64,000 nt of DNA. Source: Neckera pumila. Taxonomy: Eukaryota > Streptophyta > Bryopsida > Hypnales > Neckeraceae. Every line of letters starts with the position of its first letter. The first letter of the stretch is position 1. This document shows positions 14,542 through 24,775 of this stretch, in pieces. The notes below the pieces were generated by a model. It did no database searches. It saw only the letters and a list, made by a program, of their open reading frames with translations, and was not told where the DNA came from. Made by a program: the position numbers and the translations under genes. The DNA lies in contig OZ018409.1 in NCBI GenBank assembly GCA_963969595.1, positions 46,575,282 through 46,639,281 on the forward strand. Direction: 5' to 3'.

Positions 14542-17500
14542 TCACTGATACATATTCAATTCATTTTCCAAATGTTTGTCGTCTAGGTCCTCCATCTGCA
14601 TCGCTATGTATTCCAAAAGATGCGGTTTAGCGTCATGTGGAATGATCACTGTCTTCTCTATTTGTACACCATATACTGTAATGTTTGAACCTACAATGTG
14701 ACCACTTCTCCCTCGACAAGGGACATCCATCCATGAATATATAGCGGCTTCCTTGTCAATCCAGGAAAAGTTCTCACCAGACAGTTCCCATGTTGATTCC
14801 AAGCAGTTTGTGTACCTCACTTTGTTACTACCTGCTTCCTCCTGTGCTCCAGATCCCATTGTAGGCCAATACCACAGGACCTTCATCTTCAAGGCCCTTC
14901 TTCCCTGACCAAATTCAAGCACCTTCCCTAGAAAAAAAGGTACCCCTTCTCTTACTTCCGTCCTCTCTACAGTGAGAGCTGTATATTGGCCAACAACAAC
15001 GTCATTCTCTGGATTGAATGGAGGGAAAAGATCTTCATCTGCATCTTCTGGGGGTTCTCGTACAACTTCATTTCTTCGGCCTCTAATCCTCCCTCCCGTC
15101 ACTCTCCGTGATGCTTTTGGTGGAGGTCTATCTTTGCGGGGTCCAAAATACCCCCTCCTCTCAGGATTCGGTATTGTCGCCATAATCAAGTCAACGGCTG
15201 CACTGTCGGTTCCGTTCCCATCCGTGCCAGCTACTGCGCTTGAACTCGTACCTCCTTCTTCGACATCCAGAACAATACCAGTACCCTCGTTCTGGTTCAA
15301 GACGTCGCTGAGCCAAAACGGTAAATCGCGGATACCTTCTCTGCTCCGTCCTGGAAAGTCTTCCAAATAGTCCTTGAATTCCTTTGTTTCGTCCACGACT
15401 TCCATGTCCCTCATCCAATTGTGGCCTCTCAACACCATCTTCTCTTTATATGCAATGAACTTGTCCAATGCTTTCAATTCTCTCTGATCAGCTGGAAACA
15501 CCTCTGCAAGGTTAGGTTTCTCTGCTACGTTTGGTACTGAGTTCAAACACAAATGTCTTCCTGTTGGGCCCCACTCATCTGAGCAAAACTGTTTATGTTG
15601 CACACGGACCAACCCATTTTCTATGTAAAATCTCATATGGTGTGGAAATGTTATGCCTGTGAGTTGTTCCCCTCCTCGTAGCAAATGCGGTGTGATGAAT
15701 GCTTTCCAATTTTGAACATGCTCGAGTTTGCGAGCACTCACAAAAGCCTTTGTATACGACGTTCCTTTCTCCACCAACTGCAACATCTCATCCAATGTAT
15801 CTATGTCTTTCCTCTTCAGTACATTGGATATCACATTGAATCTCTGATCGATGTCCTCATGCATGTGGCCCATTATCAAAAAACAAAGATGCATTTCCTT
15901 GAAGAAACCAAGCCCAACCAATGCAGCACACATGGCAAACATGTAGATATTCTTGTTCTCCCTCGTGGTGTTGTCCGCTTGAATCCTCAACGTCGGTGGC
16001 AATGATCCCTTCCGTCGCTTCACGTCGTATATGACGTTCATCATTGATGTTATGACTTGATTGCTATCGTGCTTGTGGTGAGCATCTACCCACACATCTG
16101 CATACATGCCAATTCCATGTACAAATACACCACATAGATGAGTCTTTACAAATCGAGATTCAATATTCTTCACAGTTTGCCTCATCTTTGGTATCATGGT
16201 CGTATTTTGATCCATACCATCCACAATCAAACACATGAAAATGTCCGGAGTGATCATGGCGGACCTCTTGAACAACCAATAATCTCGCCTCTCTTCCATT
16301 TGATATCGGATGTGTAGCACATACAACTCTTTTATCTTCACCTTTGCTACTGCATTTGTTGTAGACTCCATCCCACACTTATATTCCCAACAGTGATAGC
16401 ACTTTGAGAATCTAGAGAAAGGTGGTATTTGCACGTGCGGGAACTCCGTGCGCCAAAGTCGACGGAAAGAACTCATTGACAATTCCGATCCATCCACTAG
16501 TTTCTTCACTTCCTCATTCATGTACCGAAAAACATCCAACTTTGTCGTATTTATGGGCAATAGAATCAATGGTAACACTGCATTGTCCATCTTCCTTTGT
16601 ATCGAGCAATGAGGTTGTTGACATCCAGCTTCATTCACAAAAACATTGAGGCTTTCCCTAGCATCTGACATTTTTGCACTTTCCCTTCTTTGGCATGTAT
16701 TTCCATAAACGACTGCCACTCTGCCGTATACAATATGTGATGTCTTCAACTGCTTGAAACGCCTCTGGGAATAATTGAATGCCGCGGCATAGCATGCATT
16801 GCAAACCACCACGCCATCCAACTTTGTCACGTACTTGTCTCTTATCGGCCCCTCTATGCGAGTGTAGAAAGCATTCAGCATTTGTAAAATCCATGTAGAT
16901 TTGGCTTCGTATTTTTGACCCCAAGCCATAACCGTTGATCCAAAATATATTTTGGATCAATATCTCGTAAGCAATTGCATTTGCAAGCCCCTTTCTCCTT
17001 TGCGAGCAAGACACTTTCAAGAGTAACTTTTACACTAGTTGAATCCCCCTTTCTCTTGGATTTCTCAACCTTGCCATTAAATAATTCCTCCTCGGCGTAT
17101 CTATCGGCATCCCTTCCACTCTTCTTTTGTCATGAGTACTTCCTTCAGATCCTTGCATCGTATGAGAACTTCTTTCCGTTGTGCTCCTTTCACCATGAGT
17201 TGGCGAAGTCATATTAGAATTGCTAGCATTTCCTTCTACGTCCTGAAAATCAAACTGTGCTGTCTGGACAGGAGGAAAGGTGAAATTCTGCGCCTCCGTT
17301 GAATTACTATTGGTTGTTCTCACTTCTGAAGGATGTGGTATATGGACCAAAGATTGGCGCCATCGTATGACCTTCCCTATACAATCGCCTAGTAACTTCC
17401 CCACCACCTCACCAACCCATTTGGTTCCATCTATTGCATGTGTAACACGAACCGCAACTTCAAAAGGACATAGCTTCACTTGGTGAAGCTCCATGCCACA

Positions 17501-17911
17501 TGTAATACTCATATCCACTACACCATCACCCACAACATTACCATTGTCCCCGATAAGTTGAACCATCCCATTTGCAGACTGGGAGATTCCATTGGTAGGT
17601 TGACTTCCTCCGTCTTCAAAAAGTCGACCTCGTACCACACGCGCAAGCCTTTCCCCCGTGCTCCTTTGTTCTATTGCAACCACCGACACTACAAGAAAAC
17701 AGTGTCCGAATTGACACGTCCTAATTGACTAAAATGTCCGAATTGACAGAATCCTGTCAAAAAAATGTCCGAATTGACAGAAAATTGACAAAATAATGTC
17801 CAAGTTGACAAAAAATTGACAAAAAAATGTCCGAATTGACACTGCTCCCTTGTAGTGCAATCTGCTTACGGCATGGAAGGACACCGGACTTCCAAAAGCT
17901 TGTATTGCCAT
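14542..17911 (-). pseudogene. Transposase-like gene with DUF7869 domain, broken by a MITE and two frameshifts
   Basis: The longest intact piece is 795 codons (14542-16929). It has VCNACY at residues 42-47, a Cys cluster KCYHCWEYKC at 176-185, and a DUF7869-type core: IVDGMDQ (235-241), QADNTTRENKN (317-327) and GHMHEDIDQRF (354-364). These fit an RNase H-fold DDE-like nuclease, which is inference. The frame continues upstream if shifts are allowed: near 16919-16922 (a run of four G on the coding strand), into a cysteine-rich segment CKCNCLRDIDPKYIL, and near 17120-17132, into a 219-codon segment ending near 17687. There a 171 bp CACTA-type MITE interrupts the frame; 18 more codons to an ATG at 17911 follow in phase beyond it. 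Original length would be about 1,065 residues, without introns. It is a mobile-element gene, recently inactivated at its 5' end. Confidence 0.8.
17687..17857. mobile_element. 171 bp CACTA-type MITE inside the DUF7869 gene
   Basis: It starts CACTACAAGAAAACAGTGTC and ends GACACTGCTCCCTTGTAGTG, giving imperfect inverted ends of about 20 bp that open with CACTA, the signature of the CACTA (En/Spm) superfamily. The inside is little more than repeats of TGTCCGAATTGACA and variants, like the subterminal transposase-binding repeats of CACTA elements. The flanks are CGA and CAA on the plus strand, a 3 bp duplication with one mismatch. Removing the element with one flank copy restores the reading frame of the host gene. 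Confidence 0.88.
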
Positions 17912-18982
17912 TTCATTTAATCAATTGTACGCAACAATATTTCACTTGCTTATAATAGTCCGCTTGCTCTATCTTCGCGATCAGTTGTGTACACTGTATT
18001 TCCAAACGAATACAGGAAATTCAGAACATGGCCAGTATAACTTTCAAAAAAATAAAATACTTGAACCAACATCAATGAACAAGTTCCATTGATATTCATA
18101 TTTAACGAGAAGCACATGCTAATTCTTCTTTATAGCTTTCAATTTCCTATTTCATGAGTGTCATTTCCCATAGATGTACAACATTTTATATACTCCTCCA
18201 ACAATTTCAATCAACCTGAGAATCGAGTACTGCACTTCTTAGAAAATATGAAGGTCCAATTTCACAACACAAAATCCACCTCCTTGGTAACTGGATCAAA
18301 AATTTTTGCAGTCCGACAACTTCTACAATTGAAGCTCTACTGACACGATAAACATGGATAAAATTTTGAATTGCAATAATTTCTAGAAAGTTCTAGAGAA
18401 TTGTTTAAAACTAATTTGTATCATGCATACAACCTCATCCTTTGTTATATTTGAGATACAATTTTCAATTTACAACTTCTTGAGTTCATTTTCATCCTTA
18501 CAAATACAATGGGGTCTATAAATAATCTACATGTGCTGTACTATTCGTATTCAACACTACATCTTTCTATAAGTTCTTTCATCAAACAATGATTACATTA
18601 TGCATTTGAAATAGGAATTGTCCTTATTGTGCAATTCAAATGAAAATTGAAAGTACTGTTTCCCCTTATCAAAGGAAATTGTCCATGTGTTTCAAAAATA
18701 CAAATTGAAAATGTGGTATTGTTTGAGATGAGAGCCACCCGGTATTTTCGATGAACACTACATATGGTTCTTAGTTTTAGCATTAGAAATTCTTTTTGCT
18801 TTCCTAAGTTTGATGTTCATTCTATTAGGAGAGGAAGACCACATCATGAATACTGACATCACCTTCACTTTCATCAAACTATTTTTTTCTAATATTTTTT
18901 CTATTCTTCAATGATTTTGTTCTTAGTTTATTACTTCTTCACAAAGGTAGGCCAGAGAAAATTCTTTTGGTAGTATAAAATA
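17912..18982. other. Intergenic, no feature seen
   Basis: AT-rich DNA between the two CACTA-type MITEs; upstream side of the DUF7869 gene. No terminal repeat of a larger element, gene or RNA was recognised. Confidence 0.4.
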
Positions 18983-19153
18983 CACTACAAGAAAACAGTG
19001 TCCGAATTGACACGTCCTAATTGACTAAAATGTCCAAATTGATAGAATCCTGTCAAAAAAATGTCCGAATTGACAGAAAATTGACAAAATAATGTCCAAA
19101 TTGACAAAAAATTGACAAAAAAATGTCCGAATTCACAGTGCTCCCTTGTAGTA
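18983..19153. mobile_element. 171 bp CACTA-type MITE, second copy
   Basis: Same orientation and length as the copy at 17687-17857, with only a handful of substitutions. One turns the last base of CTTGTAGTG into A. It is flanked by ATA on both sides (18980-18982 and 19154-19156), a perfect 3 bp target duplication as expected for CACTA elements. Confidence 0.88.
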
Positions 19154-20839
19154 ATACGACTAGTATCTTTTGAGCATTACATAAGAATAAGAAATCCTTT
19201 ACCAAATCAATAGTACCCAAAAGCTTTACAGCAATTGGAAGATTTTATTATGTACATTTATGTTAGTCATTAGCATTTTTGAAAAAAGAAATGACTAAAG
19301 AACTCAGTTTTTGAGGCTTCTCCACACTTTGCATTGCATATAGGATAAACAAAACTCTACATTTTCAGTCCTTCAAAGACTGTTCAGTACAAATTGAATG
19401 AAGTTGGAAGGAAAAACTATACCATTAATAGCTCTAATATGGAATTAATATACAACAATCCCAAACATGTGAGTCTCCTAGTCATCAAATTTGTCCTTTT
19501 CTACAAAAGAATTTAAATTTTTTTGAAACATGGCATTCAAAAATGAATTCAAAAATTTAGAGTTCAAAAAAGATTTTGATATTCTCTACACAACAAGATT
19601 GTCCTTACCTTTCAAATCACTAGTTTAAATGCAATGAATGAAAGTTTAATATGTAGTCAACAATATAATGAACTCTACGAAAAACAATTACAACATACAT
19701 AGAACACTTTTCTTTTCATAAATTCTTGGAGTGCTTTTGCAGAAACTTCTTGGACTTAAAATAGCATTCCCTTTGCTCTTGATCACCAACTGAAATATAA
19801 ATTATATTCCTGTAAGCCTATATGTTTAACTATTTTTATAAATAGTTTAAGAAATTAAGTACATTAATTGAGATCACAGAAGAGCACTCTAAATCCAAAA
19901 AGTCAACCGTATGGACTATAAGACTTTGGTGGTTGTAAAGACTCGTACTCCATAATGATTAATGTACTATATGCAGCTTCCTTTGAAGAAGTTGGATACA
20001 CAAAATAGAAGTGCATTCTTTGGTTACTTAAGACAATACTCTTGTTTCTACTTCATGTTTAATAAACATAATTTCAAAAAAACTAAGTCTTTGTTTGGAC
20101 TAGAGCAAAAAAGAAAAACCAAATAAACTATTTGAATGTTTACAACTGCTCTTCAAAATGCCAGTTCTTTGAAGATGCACCCATGAAAGATAGTAAAAAG
20201 TAATTGGGCTATAATAGTGCTGACTATATTAATCCAACAAATTACTAAAAAAAAAATTCATCCTATACATTTTGTTCATTTTTTCTTTTTTTATGAACTT
20301 CACGACCCGTGCAACCCTTCGTTTTAGTAATATATGGCCAAAATGGAATTAATGGAACTTTAAAATGTCACAATTATATTTTCATATTTCCAAAATTTCA
20401 ATTACATCATTCTATTATTCCAAAATTTAAATTGGAATACATTTTTCAATAAGAAAAAGAAAAATAGGACTTCAAATTGAACATCCTATGTAAAAGTTAC
20501 TTGAAGGAGGCAAATTAAAAAATTTGCAAGCCATGAAGATTCATTTTCACAATTCAAAACACCACACAATAAAATCTACAAGCACAGACCTCCTAGAATT
20601 TAAAAGTACACGTAATTTCTAGTTATCCCATGAAGTCTTGAAGCCCTTTCTCTTTCAAGAATAACTCAAAACTACTACTTTTTTTGCGTTCAACTTAAAA
20701 ATCAGAAAAAAAAATTTATTTTAAGCTACTGACAGGATCATTTTATTTTGATCAATCAGTCCAAAGTCTTCAGGATTTCTCATTTGCGGACAATTATCAA
20801 TTTTATGCTGTAAAATAAGCTTTCATGCCCATTATCTTA
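19154..20839. other. Intergenic, no feature seen
   Basis: Very AT-rich DNA with no gene, RNA or matched element ends. Confidence 0.4.
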
Positions 20840-21130
20840 TTCAATTTACAATAAAATCATGGGATGAAGATTGTTTACTACAACATTACAAGTATTGGGA
20901 TAGCCATTTTTCAATTCTATAATTAAACTCTTAACACTTTAGTATTTTGAATCAATCTCTACAACTACCTATTTCCTATTTTTTTTCCAAATACATTGTA
21001 CTTGTACAATTCCAAATTATGTGATTCTTGGAAAATAGGACCAACATGTCTAGGAAAAAGAATAAAGAGCTCAAATATTTTTCATTGAAAAGTGAGCTTC
21101 TTGAACTGCAGCTGCCCTATTTTGTGCCAG
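20840..21130. mobile_element. Partial, decayed copy of TTAA family 2
   Basis: The order of words TTACTACAACATTACAA, TTTTTCAATTCTATAATTAAA, CAATCTCTACA.CTACCTA, TTGTACAATTCCAAAT and GCAGCTGCCC follows the middle to right part of the elements at 5987-6846 and 36787-37723. Neither terminus could be found, so it is a fragment. Confidence 0.55.
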
Positions 21131-21494
21131 GCCCAAATAAATTCGCACAATCCTAAAATTACATGTAATGAAGACAGTTTTTTCAATACAATGGTAAAGT
21201 AGGATGCTCTAAAAGCGACCATTTAAGATCTGGTTCGCATTTTTCGTAGGTTTGCATAAATAGAAATATTTTACACTCATTTTCCAAAGAAAGAAAAATG
21301 GATGAAGATTGTAATATAAGTGGTTTCATGTTTTTTGAAGCATTTTTTGAATTAGTTATGAATTTCCTAAGATTTTTGTTGTAGGTTCCTATGGGAGACC
21401 CTAGGTCTCTCAAAATGCGTCCACTTACAATTTCTAAAGTGATTTGAGGAAATGAAGGCCAATTCTTCCCTCTTGCAATAAAGAATATTTTTTT

Positions 21495-21523
21495 TGGGAG
21501 GGGGTTGGAGGGGGGCGGGGGGC
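21495..21523 (+). other. G-rich run able to form a G-quadruplex
   Basis: Four G tracts (3, 5, 6 and 6 G) are separated by loops of 1-5 bases: GGGAGGGGGTTGGA followed by GGGGGGCGGGGGGC. This meets the usual G-quadruplex pattern and stands out in AT-rich DNA. No gene is attached to it with confidence. Confidence 0.6.
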
Positions 21524-22395
21524 AAAAAATGACTTCAGTGGTCCATTTAAAAAACAACTCATCTCTATTCAATACCATTTGTTAGGGTTGATTTGAAGAA
21601 GCCGGTTGCTTTTTGAGGTTCCTACCTTACTTGTTCAAAAAATGACTGTTTCTGAGCGTTCTCATTCCAACATTAGTCATTGTTTTTTAGGGGTTAACAA
21701 TATTTTAAAAATATGTTTTACCTTAAACTTGCTCCATTTTTCAGAAACAGGGTTTACTCTTCCACTGCCCGATAACCAGCAACTTCACAGAGCAAGCCAA
21801 TATCCAAAAACACAAGAGCAGAGCATAGAACGCCTGTGCAGACCTGATTCGTGCAACAAAATGGCAGCACAACTATTGGAAGTACAGATAAAACCCTAAT
21901 CCACGAAACTCCACTTCTCCAGATGCACAGAACCTCTTCACTACGAGTCATGACGTAAACAGAGACTCTCTTTGAGATCCCCATACTTCGCGAAGAGAGA
22001 CCTGTGATCGACAGGAACACTTTCTTCTCGAAATGTAAGTTGCCGAGACAGTCCAGAGAGATTGGTTCGTTTTCAGACTTCGGAGTACTCATACGAGACG
22101 TATTGCAACTTCGTTTTCAATTTTTGCATTTGCTGACAGATCCACGCTCAAAAAAACCCTAACGCTCTTCCAAGTGAGACTTAGATTGCCCACCTATAGT
22201 ACCCTCAATCGTAATCGCTTCTTCGGAAATCTTGCTAGACTAAACGCGTGCTTGTTTACAGATTCTGAGCCTCGTCATTCAAGCGGTGGAGTGCTGGAGC
22301 ACAAGTCGGCAGAAGAGAAGAGCTTCAGGTGAGATTTCTAAACCCCAAAGGAAATTTCATTTTCTAGAGAAAGAACGCGTAATCGTTGTTGGCAG

Positions 22396-22565
22396 TGAAC
22401 AGTGAACCTCCATGCGCGCGAAGGTTCACTGTTCATAGAAAAAAAAAAATTCTTTCGATATGAACAGTGAACCTCTATGCACGCGAAGGTTCACTGTTCA
22501 TAGAAAAAAAAAAATTCTTTCGATATGAACAGTGAACCTCCGCGCGCGCGGAGGTTCACTATTCA
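22396..22565. repeat. Three tandem 65 bp units, each a 40 bp hairpin
   Basis: Hairpins at 22396-22435, 22461-22500 and 22526-22565 all start TGAACAGTGAACCT and close with its complement. They are separated by a 25 bp spacer starting TAGAAAAAAAAAA and ending TTCTTTCGATA. The first two have 14 bp stems. The third has alternating GC in place of the loop, giving an almost perfect 40 bp palindrome with one mismatch near the end. Confidence 0.92.
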
Positions 22566-23334
22566 TTGCAGTTGGGCCCGACAGTTGTTTTGAACGAAAA
22601 CAAAACAAAACAAAACAAAAAAATAGGTTTTGACGTCACCTGCGCAGACGCGGGAGCTCCACTTTGTCGTAGCTGCTTTCCTTGCCCAATTCCTACATTT
22701 CGATATGAATAGGGTCAAGTTGGTTTCCCGCTTTGATCCCGATTTGTGATTGAATCAACACGCGGATTCCTGAAAACCCAAACTGAAATTCTGTACCTCA
22801 TTCTCCGCCTCAAGCTCTGCCGCTTCCAATTTCATGAGTAGAGGTTCAATTTAGTCCACACAAAGAAGTTTCGAAAATGAATCCCTGTCTTTAGATCTTC
22901 CGCTCCCCTGAATCCATGTCTTTAGATCTTCTATTCCTCGTGAACTGGAAATGATCTTGTCCGCCTTTTGGAACCCCCTCCAAATTGGTCGGCCTCTTGA
23001 TTTTGCGAGAAGAAAGCCCTCACTAATTCCCGGAATCAAGCAGAACCGATGTGTACAGCCTTCATACTTAGCTTAGTCAAACAAATTACGGCCTTTTGTT
23101 CCCTTGCGTCTGTTTTTGCTTCATTTTGTACACTGCTCAATCCGGCACTCAGGCCTAAGACTTGCCGCGTGCTTGAATTGTGTGATCAGTCTGCAATTCA
23201 ACTGCGATTCACTCCTAGCTAGCTTCACCTGTGTGATTGGGTGGAAAACGTGAAGTAGAAAAGATCAACTCGGGACACTAAAGTGGAAAACATCCAGTCG
23301 GGACGCTGAAGTGGAGGGCGCCAGAGCTTGTGGA

Positions 23335-23450
23335 ATGGATTTGCGAAAGAATTTACCCCAGCTTCTTCCCCAAGCAAGCGCAAGTTTACAGCTTCACAGA
23401 GATTCTCACGTGCTCAAATTCTTCTACGGAGTTGGGGAGTACACCCACAG
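23335..23450 (+). CDS. Exon-like open frame, unrecognised
   Basis: ATG at 23335 opens MDLRKNLPQLLPQAS and runs 39 codons to a good splice donor (CACAG followed by GTATGC) at 23451. Past the donor the frame turns into AT-rich read-through. It could be the first coding exon of a gene or of a decayed gene copy. No acceptor exon was found in the following kilobase, and no family is recognised. Confidence 0.2.
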
Positions 23451-23580
23451 GTATGCTATTTTGTTTACGAACCTAAATGTGTGTGCACCGTTCTATAATC
23501 TTGTTTCTAATATATTTTGTCAAAATGCGACTCCAAAGACTTTGACCCTAAACCCTAGAACACTAACCTGAAGTAGTAAC

Positions 23581-24553
23581 CCTAAGTATAGATGACACAA
23601 GATAGAAAGGCTCTGCATGGTAGTTTTTGCTAACTAAACCAGAAGGTGGGGAGATTCAGTGAGCCAAGCCGTGGCTGACTGGGATTTCAAGAATTGTGGG
23701 CCACTTGTTCACGTTGGAGTATTTCACGATGAATTTGCAAGGACCGACTTTGTTTTTTGCAACAATGACTGACATTCCTCTTTCTAAAATTTATGCTTGC
23801 GGAAGTTGCTGAGAATGTGGAGGTTCTCTGGAAGTTGGCAGGAACTGGTCTGCTGGGGTGGAGGGTGTCATGGTGATTGTCCTGGTCAGGAGCACGCGCT
23901 ACTGGGTCAGAGTTTGTGATTTCTTAGTCATAAGATGGAAAGACTTTGCCGATCTAGGCAAGTTAGGTAAGAAAAGATCTAAGCTGCGCAAATGAATTCG
24001 CAATTGAGCATGGATGGTGCAATAAACAGTCTCACATGGATACAGATGGAGTTGCAGATGTCGGAGCTTGAAAATACAAGTTGGCTTCCCTTATTTGTTA
24101 TGGAATTTTTAATCTTCATTCCCCTTCCTCTTTTGAATTGTATTTAAATCTGCATTGTCCTTCACAGTAATTGCATGCGCTTGGGATTATTTTTTAGGTA
24201 TATTGAACGCTAAATATAGGAACCCAATGACTGATGGCGAGAGAAAGAGTTCCCATTTCAGAGTCCGCTTCAATGGCACATTCTTACGAGAATTTGAAAG
24301 AGAATAGTACAGGACTGACCTCATTGGAAAGGTCATGCTTGCTTAGCCGCCACCCCTTAGCCATCAGAGTAATTGTTGTAGTAACACGTCGCCAAACAGT
24401 GTATCCAATTAGAAGCTTGCAATTCTTCATCACTTATTTCATCTGTGTTTCGGAAAACGGATTGGAGGATATAACATTCCCTCTTACAATACTTGTAGAC
24501 AGATTTTTGGTGGAGAGAAGAGTTCCCATTTTGTGTAACTCTATTAGAAATGG
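23581..24553. other. Intergenic, no feature seen
   Basis: No feature was recognised. The open frame at 24234-24557 matches no known family and ends in the TTAA element that follows. Confidence 0.35.
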
Positions 24554-24775
24554 TTAACCCCTGAATGTGTCAATACAATTTTTTGCACATTTTTGTTTGT
24601 ATGTTGCATAGAAACATCATGCACCGGAAATTCATGAATTTGGTCATTAAGGAGGGTTTTCTTTTTTAGATTCAAGTATTACATTGGATGAATGAGAATT
24701 TAGCTGGACGAAACCGTACCTGAAAGCCTACTGTTCATTGTCCAGAATTTGGACGTCAGAGCGCTTCAGGGTTAA
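24554..24775. mobile_element. 222 bp TTAA-flanked MITE
   Basis: It starts TTAACCCCTGAATGTGTC and ends GCGCTTCAGGGTTAA, again TTAA with inner CCC/GGG. The length equals that of the element at 56181-56402. The interior has no coding potential. Confidence 0.65.

Larger units (their letters stand above)
21600..23580. other. GC-richer stretch resembling a promoter or 5' leader
   Basis: Composition, telo-box-like AAACCCTAA words (21893, 22157) and possible splice donors (CAGGTGAG at 22327) resemble the 5' part of a plant gene. Two open frames are at least plausible: a 112-codon frame on the minus strand from 22092, and a 39-codon exon-like frame on the plus strand at 23335-23450. Neither resembles a protein I know, and no further exons could be linked. 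The tandem hairpins at 22396-22565 lie in it. Confidence 0.35.

Noticed and set aside
14972..15370. 132-codon plus-strand frame opposite the transposase-like gene
   Set aside because: It is the antisense shadow of the 795-codon frame, which has conserved motifs.
21754..22092. 112-codon minus-strand frame as a gene
   Set aside because: It is ordinary in composition but has no recognisable domain, no homologue I know, and a hydrophobic tail typical of chance frames. It is mentioned only in the regional entry.
22396..22565. Possible CRISPR-like array of palindromic repeats and spacers
   Set aside because: The spacers are identical, there are only three units, and this is a plant nuclear genome.
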